Shown here piece by piece: positions 55,375-63,264 of a stretch of 64,000 nt of DNA. Origin of the DNA: Celerinatantimonas yamalensis (GTDB lineage Bacteria > Pseudomonadota > Gammaproteobacteria > Enterobacterales > Celerinatantimonadaceae); contig NZ_JBEQCT010000001.1 in the NCBI RefSeq assembly GCF_046054155.1, positions 496,001 through 560,000 of the forward strand, written 5' to 3'. The notes below the pieces were generated by a model that had not been told where the DNA came from, ran no database searches, and saw nothing but the letters and a program-made list of their open reading frames with translations. The stretch's first letter is position 1. Each line of letters begins with the position of its first letter. The translations under genes and the position numbers were made by a program.

Positions 55375-55953
55375 TTAGGCTGCTTGATTCAGCAAATGAG
55401 TCAATAGTTGGTGTGTTCGCTCACAGGTGGTCGTGGCCATAAGCATTTGTTTTTGTTCTACGGGGATCGGCAATATCTCTAGCCAGCGCTGGCAAAGCCA
55501 AGTTAGGTTATTGAGTTTAAGGCAATGGTAGAGATCGCCAAGGTCAGGATATTGCTGATAGATGTCACATAGGCGTTGGGCGATATATTGTTCGTGACTG
55601 GGAAGCGGGCGATCGGGCCATAAGGGAAGCTCTTCAACTGTAGCAACTCGTAAACCATCATTTTGTTGTGCAACCTCGATGATACGAAAGCGTTGATAAC
55701 CGAGCGCGGTAATCCCTAAAATTCCACCTTCAAGTTGGTCAAAATCGATGATCTTAGCTGCGGTGCCAATAGGTAGTAGCGTGGCATAACTTTCGGTTGC
55801 ATCTGGAGCGGCCATCACAATCCCAAAACTGCTTTGTTCTTTGACGCAATCACGAACCATCCGTATATATTTTGGTTCAATAATTCGTAAGGGTAATTTC
55901 CCTTCGGGCATCACTTGCGCTGGAAGAGGAAAAATAGGAAGCTGTTTTGGCAC
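55375..55953 (-). CDS. LON substrate-binding domain protein
   Basis: The whole 192-residue protein corresponds to the N-terminal (PUA-like) domain of Lon protease, without ATPase or peptidase domains. The start LPIFPLPAQVMPEGKLPLRI-like segment and IIEPKYIRMVRDCV are typical. Stand-alone proteins of this kind occur in many Gammaproteobacteria with no firm function. It is divergent from the moa operon and 250 bp from moaA. Confidence 0.85.
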   Translation of the reverse strand: MPKQLPIFPLPAQVMPEGKLPLRIIEPKYIRMVRDCVKEQSSFGIVMAAPDATESYATLLPIGTAAKIIDFDQLEGGILGITALGYQRFRIIEVAQQNDGLRVATVEELPLWPDRPLPSHEQYIAQRLCDIYQQYPDLGDLYHCLKLNNLTWLCQRWLEILPIPVEQKQMLMATTTCERTHQLLTHLLNQAA

Positions 55954-56055
55954 AATAGACTCCTTGTTCTAAGTTAATTGATTTTACAGTAAAAATGGAC
56001 TTATTGAGCTGTATCAATCGAAGCTCAGTAAACGCTGGTTTGAATCGATACCCTA

Positions 56056-56085
56056 CTGACAAAAATAGCACAGTTAGCATATAAT
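56056..56085 (+). promoter_or_regulatory. Promoter of the moa operon
   Basis: CTGACA (-35) and TATAAT (-10) are 18 bp apart. Transcription would start near 56092, exactly where the riboswitch sequence begins. Confidence 0.7.
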
Positions 56086-56091
56086 GCTGGT

Positions 56092-56199
56092 GAACCGAGT
56101 GCTTTGCTCCTGTCTCCTAGTGATATGGAAATAGTACCTCTGCGCGTTTAATGCAGACAGGGTATAGGAAGAAATGACTATGCCTCCCATATGGAAAGG
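56092..56199 (+). promoter_or_regulatory. Molybdenum cofactor (Moco) riboswitch in the moaA leader
   Basis: The leader has hallmarks I recall for the Moco RNA motif: CCGAGTGCTTTGCTCCTGTC near the 5' end, a distal GCAGACAGGG that pairs with CCTGTC, an internal CTGC/GCAG hairpin, a GGAAGAAATGA segment, and the conserved 3' block TGCCTCCCATATGGAAAGG. That last block holds the moaA ribosome site, so translational control is likely. In E. coli the equivalent RNA lowers moaA expression when Moco is sufficient. Confidence 0.8.
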
Positions 56200-56205
56200 T
56201 TTTTA

Positions 56206-57177
56206 ATGTTTATCGATCAGTTTAATCGCCGATTTAGCTACTTGCGTTTATCGGTGACAGATGTGTGTAATTTCAAATGCAGCTATTGTCTTCCCCAAGG
56301 CTATCAGCGTCCTGAACAGGCACTGCAGTTTTTGACCCTTGATGAAATTCAAAAACTGGTGATCACTTTTGCTAAAGCGGGAACGTCTAAGATCCGCATT
56401 ACGGGAGGCGAGCCAACACTACGTCGAGATATCGAAGCCATTATTGCGTTGTGTGCAGAACCTCTAGAAGTAAAAACAGTGGCGATGACGACTAACGGCT
56501 ATCGCCTTGCCAAACATGTCAATAGTTGGCAGCAAGCAGGTTTATCTCGGATCAATATCAGCATTGATAGCTTTGATGAACGACTATTTAATCAAATTAC
56601 CGGCACGAAACGCTTTGGTAAAGTGATGGATGGCATCGAAGCGGCATTAAGCTGCGATCTGACGGTCAAGCTGAACACAGTGCTAATGAAAACTTATAAC
56701 TTTGTACAATTTGATCGCACTTTAGAACGGTTGCGTGATTGGCCTGTTGAGCTTCGTTATATTGAGCTGATGGAAACGCTAGAACAACGCCAGCTATTTG
56801 AATCAGAGCATATCAGTGGCCAACGTCTTAAGTTATTTTTACAACAACGAGGCTGGACAATGTTGCCTCAAGCTAGAGATGCTGGACCGGCCCAAGTATT
56901 TAGTCACCCAGATTATCGCGGCAAAGTGGGTCTGATTATGCCTTATGAGCATGATTTTTGTGCGGGTTGTAATCGGCTGCGGATATCGGCTGTTGGCAAA
57001 CTACATCTGTGCCTATTTGGTGAATCTGGTCATGATTTAAGGCCCTATTTACAACAAGATGGCATACAGCCTTTAGCTGATGCTATTAGCCATGCCTTAC
57101 GCGATAAACAGTCTGGGCACCATTTGCTCGAACGAAATCCAGGACAAACTATTCATCTAGCCTCGGTAGGTGGATAG
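56206..57177 (+). CDS. moaA: GTP 3',8-cyclase MoaA
   Basis: Radical SAM enzyme for the first step of molybdopterin synthesis. The N-terminal cluster is Cys21, Cys25 and Cys28 in DVCNFKCSYCLP. The C-terminal cluster is in DFCAGCNRLRISAVGKLHLC. The C-terminal double Gly (SVGG) is present. The ATG at 56206 follows GAAAGG of the riboswitch 3' end; an ATG at 56191 lies inside the riboswitch block and is less likely. It has 323 residues against about 329. Confidence 0.97.
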   Translation: MFIDQFNRRFSYLRLSVTDVCNFKCSYCLPQGYQRPEQALQFLTLDEIQKLVITFAKAGTSKIRITGGEPTLRRDIEAIIALCAEPLEVKTVAMTTNGYRLAKHVNSWQQAGLSRINISIDSFDERLFNQITGTKRFGKVMDGIEAALSCDLTVKLNTVLMKTYNFVQFDRTLERLRDWPVELRYIELMETLEQRQLFESEHISGQRLKLFLQQRGWTMLPQARDAGPAQVFSHPDYRGKVGLIMPYEHDFCAGCNRLRISAVGKLHLCLFGESGHDLRPYLQQDGIQPLADAISHALRDKQSGHHLLERNPGQTIHLASVGG

Positions 57178-57750
57178 ATGCAGCCTTTTATAAGTATCAT
57201 TTTAAGTGGTGGCCAATCTCGACGAATGGGTCAAGATAAAGCGTTGCTAGCTTTGGGTGAAACAACGCTTATAGACTGCCAGTATCAACGATTACAGCAG
57301 CTGGGTGCGCCGGTTTGGATAAGTGGCGATTATCCGAACTATCCATGTATTGGTGATCAAAGCCCAGCATCTGGGCCATTAGCGGGGATTGGCTCAGCCA
57401 TGAGAGAATTTCGCTTACAGGCTCAAGCATTATTAGTGATTGCCGTTGATATGCCGTTATTAACGGCTAAAGTATTACAACAATTTTTAGCCCTAACCCA
57501 TCAGCATCAACAGTGCATTTACCTTCAGCAAGCAATATTTCCGATCTGGTTACCTCTATCTGATGGTACTTTGCGCACAACTTATGAATGCGAACAAAGT
57601 GGTCATTTTGCTTTAAAACCTTGGCTAAACAAACTGAATGCGAAGGTAATACAATGGGCTGAACCAATGGCGCTGACCAATACGAATACCCCTGAGCAAT
57701 GGCAACAAGCTATTGAACGATTACATAGAGAGACATCTTATGAGTCATAG
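57178..57750 (+). CDS. mobA: Molybdenum cofactor guanylyltransferase
   Basis: MobA attaches GMP to Mo-molybdopterin to form MGD. The nucleotide-binding N-terminus is IILSGGQSRRMGQDKALLAL. The segments SGDYPNYPCIGD, GPLAGIGSAM and VIAVDMPLL follow. It has 190 residues against about 194. The ATG directly follows the moaA stop and the 3' end overlaps moaB by 11 bp. In E. coli mobA lies elsewhere with mobB. Confidence 0.93.
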   Translation: MQPFISIILSGGQSRRMGQDKALLALGETTLIDCQYQRLQQLGAPVWISGDYPNYPCIGDQSPASGPLAGIGSAMREFRLQAQALLVIAVDMPLLTAKVLQQFLALTHQHQQCIYLQQAIFPIWLPLSDGTLRTTYECEQSGHFALKPWLNKLNAKVIQWAEPMALTNTNTPEQWQQAIERLHRETSYES

Positions 57751-58252
57751 TGCAAAAGAATTTTATCCATTAACAATTGCGGTATTAACCGTTTCAGATA
57801 CACGCAACGATGACAACGATACCTCGGGTAAATATTTGGCCGAATCACTGGTTGAAGCGGGTCATCAGCTCGCTGAACGTAAAATTGTAATTGATGATCG
57901 CTATCAAATCCGTGCGCAAATTAGTCAATGGATTGCCGATCCAAACATCCATGTCATTATTACTACTGGTGGAACTGGATTCAGTGATCGTGATATGACG
58001 CCAGAAGCGATTCAACCACTATTTGACAAAAATGTTGAAGGGTTTGGTGAGATCTTTCGAGCCATTTCATTTGAAGAAATTGGCTCATCGACTATTCAAA
58101 GTCGATCATTAGCTGGGATGGCGAATCATACGGCTATTTTTTGCTTGCCTGGCTCAACAGGCGCATGTCGAACTGGTTGGAGCAAGATTTTAGTTGATCA
58201 GCTCGATAGCCGTCATAAACCATGCAACTTTGTTATGCATTTGGAGGTTTAA
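57740..58252 (+). CDS. moaB: Molybdenum cofactor biosynthesis protein MoaB
   Basis: MogA/MoaB-fold protein that binds molybdopterin. Motifs are VLTVSDTRNDDNDTSG, TTGGTGFSDRDMTPEA and LPGSTGACRTGWSKIL. The ATG beginning MSHSAKEF gives 170 residues, the E. coli length. It overlaps mobA by 11 bp and moaC by 1 bp. Whether it adenylylates molybdopterin, as MogA does, is unclear. Confidence 0.95.
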   Translation: MSHSAKEFYPLTIAVLTVSDTRNDDNDTSGKYLAESLVEAGHQLAERKIVIDDRYQIRAQISQWIADPNIHVIITTGGTGFSDRDMTPEAIQPLFDKNVEGFGEIFRAISFEEIGSSTIQSRSLAGMANHTAIFCLPGSTGACRTGWSKILVDQLDSRHKPCNFVMHLEV

Positions 58253-58737
58253 TGGCCACGTTCAGTCATCTTGATCAACGAGGTCGGGCAAATATGGTGG
58301 ATGTTTCAGATAAATCTGCCAGTGTACGCGTCGCCAGAGCACAAGCATTTGTAGTCATGAATGAGCAAACATTAACTGCAATTATCTCGGGTAATCACCA
58401 CAAAGGAGATGTATTTGCAACAGCTCGTATTGCAGGCATTCAAGCCGCGAAACAAACCAGTGCGTTAATTCCATTATGTCATCCTTTGCTCTTGAGCAAA
58501 GTGAGTGTTGAGCTCACAGCAGAGGCGGATTTTAACAGAGTAAAAATTGAAACGATGGTGAAGTTAACTGGACAAACAGGGGTTGAAATGGAAGCCTTGA
58601 CCGCTGCGAGTATTGCCGCACTAACCATCTATGATATGTGTAAAGCACTACAGCGCGATATGCGCATCGAAGGCCTTTGTTTGTTGGAAAAGCAAGGTGG
58701 ACGTAGCGGCCATTATCAGTATCAGGAGGGGGAATGA
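58252..58737 (+). CDS. moaC: Cyclic pyranopterin monophosphate synthase MoaC
   Basis: MoaC converts the MoaA product to cPMP. Conserved catalytic segments are KGDVFATARIAGIQAAK, LIPLCHPLLLSKV, VEMEALTAASIAALTIYDMC and GGRSG near the end. The ATG at 58252 has TTGGAGG upstream and gives 161 residues, as in E. coli. An upstream in-frame start inside moaB is unlikely. Confidence 0.97.
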   Translation: MATFSHLDQRGRANMVDVSDKSASVRVARAQAFVVMNEQTLTAIISGNHHKGDVFATARIAGIQAAKQTSALIPLCHPLLLSKVSVELTAEADFNRVKIETMVKLTGQTGVEMEALTAASIAALTIYDMCKALQRDMRIEGLCLLEKQGGRSGHYQYQEGE

Positions 58738-58979
58738 TTACCATCCGTTTATTTGCAAGATTACGTGAACAAATTGGCATTTCACAGTTGCAATGGCCAC
58801 TGGATGAAAGTATTGCCGTTAGCGCATTGGTTAAGCAACTGATGGATGCCAACGGCATGTGGCGACATGTTGCTGAACACCAAGTATTATGCGCGCTTAA
58901 TCATCAACACGTGACATTTAATGCGGAAGTTAAACCAGGTGATGAGCTAGCATTTTTTCCACCGGTTACAGGAGGCTAG
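58734..58979 (+). CDS. moaD: Molybdopterin synthase sulfur carrier subunit
   Basis: Ubiquitin-like sulfur carrier of 81 residues, the E. coli length. It ends in the required Gly-Gly (FFPPVTGG), which is thiocarboxylated by MoeB. The start overlaps the moaC stop by 4 bp (ATGA). No moeB is seen in this window. Confidence 0.96.
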   Translation: MITIRLFARLREQIGISQLQWPLDESIAVSALVKQLMDANGMWRHVAEHQVLCALNHQHVTFNAEVKPGDELAFFPPVTGG

Positions 58980-58980
58980 C

Positions 58981-59430
58981 GTGATTGGAGTGCAGGGTGA
59001 AGATTTTGATGTTGGTTTGCAGTATCAGCAATTGGCCAACAACCCTCGAGCTGGCGCGATTGTCTTTTTTGTAGGCACGGTGCGAGATATGACAGATGGG
59101 CAGCATGTCACTGAACTTTTTTTAGAACATTATCCACAAATGACAGAAACTGTTTTGGCCCAAGTTGTTGCACAAGCGAGCGAACAATGGGAGCTAATTG
59201 ATGTACATTTGATCCACCGAGTTGGGAAACTATCAGTCAATGAGCAAATTGTTTTTGTCGGCGTGAGTGCAAAACATCGCAAAAATGCATTTGCAGCAGC
59301 GGCGTACATCATGGATCAACTAAAAACCTGTGCTCCTTTTTGGAAAAAAGAAACCCGGCAAGGGCAGAGTATCTGGCTTGAGCAGCGGGACAGCGATGTG
59401 AGCGCTGCGAGTCAATGGTTTGATCACTAA
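58981..59430 (+). CDS. moaE: Molybdopterin synthase catalytic subunit
   Basis: MoaE inserts dithiolene sulfurs into cPMP using MoaD. Conserved segments are GAIVFFVGTVRD, LFLEHYPQMTE, IHRVGKLSVNEQIVFVGV, HRKNAFAAAAYIMDQLK and APFWKKE with the active-site Lys. The start is GTG one base after the moaD stop. Last gene of moaA-mobA-moaBCDE. Confidence 0.96.
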   Translation: MIGVQGEDFDVGLQYQQLANNPRAGAIVFFVGTVRDMTDGQHVTELFLEHYPQMTETVLAQVVAQASEQWELIDVHLIHRVGKLSVNEQIVFVGVSAKHRKNAFAAAAYIMDQLKTCAPFWKKETRQGQSIWLEQRDSDVSAASQWFDH

Positions 59431-59662
59431 TATCATTGAGCTCACTGCGGAGGCTCTCAATAAAATTTGTAGATGGTCGGCGCTTTGCATTCTTGCTCTG
59501 CGCCCCGCAGCCATGATCTAAACTGAATCAAATTGATTTCAAAGTAACTCTTAGCGACCATCTATTTCATATTCGTATATTTGTTTATTGACGCTAACCT
59601 TATCGCCAATAAATAGTTTTACCTGAATTTTTGACAAGCTGAGACAAAATATCAACCTATCC

Positions 59663-60907
59663 CTAATAAATGCTATATCTTAAAAGAGAAGGGATCATTT
59701 CGATAGAAACCATCTCTCCCGCCTGAATAGGTCCACGTTCTTGTTCAAGAACCGCAAAACAATTTGCTTCAATAAACGATGCCAAAGTAGCACTGCTTTG
59801 TGTGCCAGCAGGGCGAACATGCCATTGACCTTGTTCATCTACTTCAGCAATGGCTCTTTGAAAATCAACTCGTCCGGGATGTTTTTTGAAGCTCACACTC
59901 GCTTTTGCAGGCCAGCGTTGCGGTTGATGTTCGCGACCTCCGCCTAGTTTTCGCAAGGCGGGAACAACCAGTTGTAAAAAGGTCACCGCTGCGGATACTG
60001 GGTTACCAGGAAGGCCAAAAAAATAGCTGTCAGATAAGCGGCCAAATGCGAAGGGTTTGCCAGGTTTCATGGCAACTTTCCAAAACGCTATCTGTCCTAG
60101 CGTCTCAAGTGCATCTTTAGTAAAATCAGCGTGACCAACCGAGACACCAGCACTGCTGATAATAACATCGCATTCATGATTGGCTTTTTTTAACAAATCG
60201 ATAATTGCTGATAAATTGTCAGGAAGAACCCCATAGTCAATAACCTTCACGGGTAATGACTTAAGCATTGCTTGCAGCATCGCTCTGTTGGAGTCATAGA
60301 TCTGACCGAATTCGAGTTCTGAACCTGGCGCACGTAGTTCATCGCCTGTCGAAAATAGACCAACCGTAATCGGTTGATAATAATTGACCTGGGCAAGACC
60401 TATACTTGCGAATAGGCCAATATGAGCGGCACTAATTGTATCGCCGACTTGTGCAACTATTTGTCCTTGCTTGACGGTTTCACCGGGGTGGCGAACATTT
60501 GCACCAAGTTTAGGCTGGTGATGAAGAGTGAGTTGGTTTGCTGTACGACTGGTTTGTTCTTGCATGATGACAGTATCTGCACCAATAGGCATTGGTGCTC
60601 CTGTCATAATTTGTGCACATTCACCCGCACTTATCTCATAGCGGTGGATGTCGCCGGCCAAAATCTGCTGAGTAACCGTTAGTGTGTCGTACTTAGTTAA
60701 GTTTTCGTAGGCAAACGCATAGCCATCCATTGCTGAATTGGCAAAACTCGGAATTGGACTCGACGCTTTAGCCGTTGATGCTAAATAGAACCCTAGCGAC
60801 TGTTGATAGGAAGAAAACTTTGGAGACGCTATAATAGGGAGTTGTTTAACTAAATAGGATTGCGCTTCGTCAAGAGGCATAAGTTCAGGATGGGAGCAGG
60901 AGTCCAT
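59663..60907 (-). CDS. moeA: Molybdopterin molybdenumtransferase MoeA
   Basis: MoeA inserts molybdenum into adenylylated molybdopterin. Hallmarks are FANSAMDGYAF, GAPMPIGADTVIMQE, FSTGDEL, ISSAGVSVGHADF and FGLPGNPVSAAVTFLQLVVP. The ATG beginning MDSCSHPEL has AAAGGATC upstream and gives 414 residues (E. coli 411). The frame is open 60 codons further, into the moeA/folE promoter region, which I reject. It is convergent with the moa operon and divergent from folE. Confidence 0.96.
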   Translation of the reverse strand: MDSCSHPELMPLDEAQSYLVKQLPIIASPKFSSYQQSLGFYLASTAKASSPIPSFANSAMDGYAFAYENLTKYDTLTVTQQILAGDIHRYEISAGECAQIMTGAPMPIGADTVIMQEQTSRTANQLTLHHQPKLGANVRHPGETVKQGQIVAQVGDTISAAHIGLFASIGLAQVNYYQPITVGLFSTGDELRAPGSELEFGQIYDSNRAMLQAMLKSLPVKVIDYGVLPDNLSAIIDLLKKANHECDVIISSAGVSVGHADFTKDALETLGQIAFWKVAMKPGKPFAFGRLSDSYFFGLPGNPVSAAVTFLQLVVPALRKLGGGREHQPQRWPAKASVSFKKHPGRVDFQRAIAEVDEQGQWHVRPAGTQSSATLASFIEANCFAVLEQERGPIQAGEMVSIEMIPSLLRYSIY

Positions 60908-61028
60908 ATTGATCCTTTGGTAATCAAAAATAGAAAGATAGATAATACCAGTATTATTGGGGCGTTGATAAGCGCCCTGCGATGGTTCATCTCCAACCAT
61001 CACAATTTCATATAAGGAATAATAACGA

Positions 61029-61688
61029 ATGACAGAAATCACCAGTGATGCTCGAAATGTCCAACAAGCATTAATTGCTGCGGGCATTGAAACACCATGT
61101 ATCGAGTCAGATGCTCATCATAATAGTGATACAGATAAGATCGAGCAAATAGGTGGTCACTTTAGAGCGATCCTTAATATTCTTGGTATGGATCTAACTG
61201 ATGACAGCTTAGCTGAAACACCGAACCGCATTGCTAAAATGTACGTCAACGAGATCTTTCAAGGATTAGATTATCGAAACTTCCCGAAGATAACTTTGAT
61301 CGACAACAAAATGAATGTTGATGAGATGATAACAGTCAAAAATATCAGCATGATTAGTACCTGTGAACATCATTTTGCTGCGATTGACGGTTTTGCTCAC
61401 GTAGCATATATTCCCTCTAGCAAAGTAATCGGACTCTCTAAAATCAACCGAATCGTGCGATTTTTTGCCCAGCGTCCACAGGTTCAAGAACGATTAAACC
61501 AACAAATATTGCTGGCATTACAAACTATCCTACAAACCGAGCACGTTGCGGTGCGCATCAATGCGACGCATTATTGTGTTAAGTCACGCGGGGTTGAAGA
61601 CCACTCAAGTCATACAACAACGACCTCACTCGGGGGCTGTTTTAAGAGTAATTTAGCGAGTCGACAAGAATTTTTACAGCAGTTGTAA
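61029..61688 (+). CDS. folE: GTP cyclohydrolase I
   Basis: FolE converts GTP to dihydroneopterin triphosphate, the entry to folate. The zinc ligands are in STCEHHFAAIDG and THYCVKSRGVED. Substrate-binding segments are GLSKINRIVRFFAQRPQVQE and HTTTTSLGG-like (SSHTTTTSLGGCFK). It has 219 residues against about 222. Divergent from moeA with 121 bp between. Confidence 0.97.
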   Translation: MTEITSDARNVQQALIAAGIETPCIESDAHHNSDTDKIEQIGGHFRAILNILGMDLTDDSLAETPNRIAKMYVNEIFQGLDYRNFPKITLIDNKMNVDEMITVKNISMISTCEHHFAAIDGFAHVAYIPSSKVIGLSKINRIVRFFAQRPQVQERLNQQILLALQTILQTEHVAVRINATHYCVKSRGVEDHSSHTTTTSLGGCFKSNLASRQEFLQQL

Positions 61689-61752
61689 TTTTGATACTAT
61701 ATAGATGGCGCTGTGTTCGTCGGGAACATGTGCAAAGCAGATTTTCTTGGAT

Positions 61753-61782
61753 AGGTCCGTTTGCGGACCTGCCAAATGCAGG
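61753..61782 (+). promoter_or_regulatory. Two overlapping, mutually exclusive hairpins before the GNAT gene
   Basis: Hairpin 1 is AGGTCCG-TTTG-CGGACCT (61753-61770). Hairpin 2 is CCTGC-CAAAT-GCAGG (61768-61782). They share CCT, so only one can form fully. The pair ends 12 bp before the ATG of the next gene. A regulatory RNA leader is possible; it could also be the folE 3' end. Confidence 0.4.
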
Positions 61783-61794
61783 TAGTTTAACGAC

Positions 61795-62361
61795 ATGGAT
61801 AAAATTTTGCAGTCATTTACCGTTCGTCCGGTCAAGGCCATTGATCTCTATAAATTTTGCGAAATCCTAATGGAGGCGGCGCGGTGGTTTGAAGATCATG
61901 GTGAAACGTTATGGGATCAGCAACAAATTGTTCCGCATACCATCTTGGCGCATCATCGAATGGATGAATTATTCATGGGCTATGTTGATGATCGCCCAGT
62001 GGCAGCGATGATCTTCAACAATCGTTGTTATTGGTCACAAGTAACGCCCCAAGAGCGCCGAAGTAGTTTATTTATCCATAAGCTAGCAGTGAGTCGTGGG
62101 CATGCAGGGAACTGTTATTCTGCAATGATGTTAAATTGGGCTTGTCAGCAAAGTACTGAACAAGGTTACACACAACTTATGCTGATGTGCAACTGCCATC
62201 AGGACAAATTACGGCGTTTGTGGCGTTATTATGGATTTGAAGAGATTGTCTCAAATGATGCAGATGGGCGTGTTTGTCATCATTATATAAGATCCCTTGA
62301 ACTAGGTCGTTCGTTATTGCCTAAAATTCCGATGTCTACCCCAGTGTGGTCTTGTGCTTGA
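61795..62361 (+). CDS. GNAT-fold N-acetyltransferase-like protein
   Basis: A 188-residue protein with GNAT layout: an N-terminal FTVRPVKAIDLYKFCEILME strand-helix, the central LFIHKLAVSRGHAGNCYSAM segment (acetyl-CoA loop, with RGHAGNCYS in place of the usual RxxGxG/A) and a C-terminal LMLMCNCHQDKLRRLWRYYGFE, the typical last strand-helix with Y-x-x-x-G-F. The substrate is unknown. The ATG has no clear ribosome site. It overlaps or nearly overlaps the following acylphosphatase leader, suggesting one transcript. Confidence 0.75.
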   Translation: MDKILQSFTVRPVKAIDLYKFCEILMEAARWFEDHGETLWDQQQIVPHTILAHHRMDELFMGYVDDRPVAAMIFNNRCYWSQVTPQERRSSLFIHKLAVSRGHAGNCYSAMMLNWACQQSTEQGYTQLMLMCNCHQDKLRRLWRYYGFEEIVSNDADGRVCHHYIRSLELGRSLLPKIPMSTPVWSCA

Positions 62362-62371
62362 GGGATATGCA

Positions 62372-62638
62372 ATGATTTGTCGACAGGTTTTCGTTAGCGG
62401 GCGAGTTCAAGGTGTGGGGTTCCGTTATTTTACCCAGCGCGAAGCATCTCGGTTAGGTTTAGCCGGTTATGCGCATAATTTAGAAGACGGGCGTGTTGAA
62501 GTCATGGTTAAAGGTGAGCCGGACAAAGTTGAACAACTATTGTCATTTTTACAGCATGGATCACCTATGGCTCGAGTCTCGCAGATTAAAGTTCAATCGG
62601 ATGTTGATTGGCAAGGAAGCGGATTCTTTATCGACTAG
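62372..62638 (+). CDS. yccX: Acylphosphatase
   Basis: Small enzyme that hydrolyses acyl phosphates. The signature VSGRVQGVGFRYFTQREA contains the catalytic Arg, and the catalytic Asn is in GYAHNLEDGRVEV. The ATG beginning MICRQVF has GAGGGA upstream, giving 88 residues. A GTG start 18 bp earlier would overlap the GNAT gene. Confidence 0.93.
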   Translation: MICRQVFVSGRVQGVGFRYFTQREASRLGLAGYAHNLEDGRVEVMVKGEPDKVEQLLSFLQHGSPMARVSQIKVQSDVDWQGSGFFID

Positions 62639-63264
62639 CGGCTTATCAGCACCACAGATGACGCGGAAGACCTGTTTTCATAGCGCTCTGAACTCAAAAT
62701 TGAACGAATGGTTTAAATGTATCTATTGAATAGAGGGCCTGTATTTTTGTATGTTTTGCTCGAACAGTACGACCCTCTAGACAGAGCCTTGTCGATGGTC
62801 GTTCACCTTCATCGTTATGCCACCTTACATACTGTAACTCAAGTTTATATCGGCACTACCCAGTCTTTAATTTAACCACAAACACTGCCTTTACATTTAT
62901 TCATCGAGCAAATGTAACGCTTAATGCTCCCCACGGATAATTGATATTCGCTCAGATAATTCCCACACCAGACACTCGCTATCGCACCAACTGGTCGATA
63001 CGCTGCTCATCTTTGCTTGTTGTGATAGCTCTTGTCACTTGATGTGATGAGATTGTCGGTTCCATCTGCCGACAAAATTTATGCTCTTACATTCGAATCT
63101 TTCACAGGCAATCACTATTATAGTATTTATCATATAAAACAAATTGTGCAATATTCGATATGTCATGTTGATTCTCATTAACAGATAACGTTAAAATTGT
63201 TTTTCGAGTTCCTTTTCATTTGAAAATAATTCGAAACTCAATAATGCCAGTAGAGAGATCATTC
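62639..63264. other. Intergenic region yccX to DeoR-family gene
   Basis: About 625 bp with no supported gene. I see one short inverted repeat, TTGTCGG/CCGACAA (63053-63075), and an AT-rich stretch (63110-63240) likely to hold the downstream promoter. No tRNA or strong terminator was found. Confidence 0.45.

Noticed and set aside
60908..61087. 60-codon N-terminal extension of moeA
   Set aside because: It would cover the promoter region shared with folE; the internal ATG has a good ribosome site and the right length.
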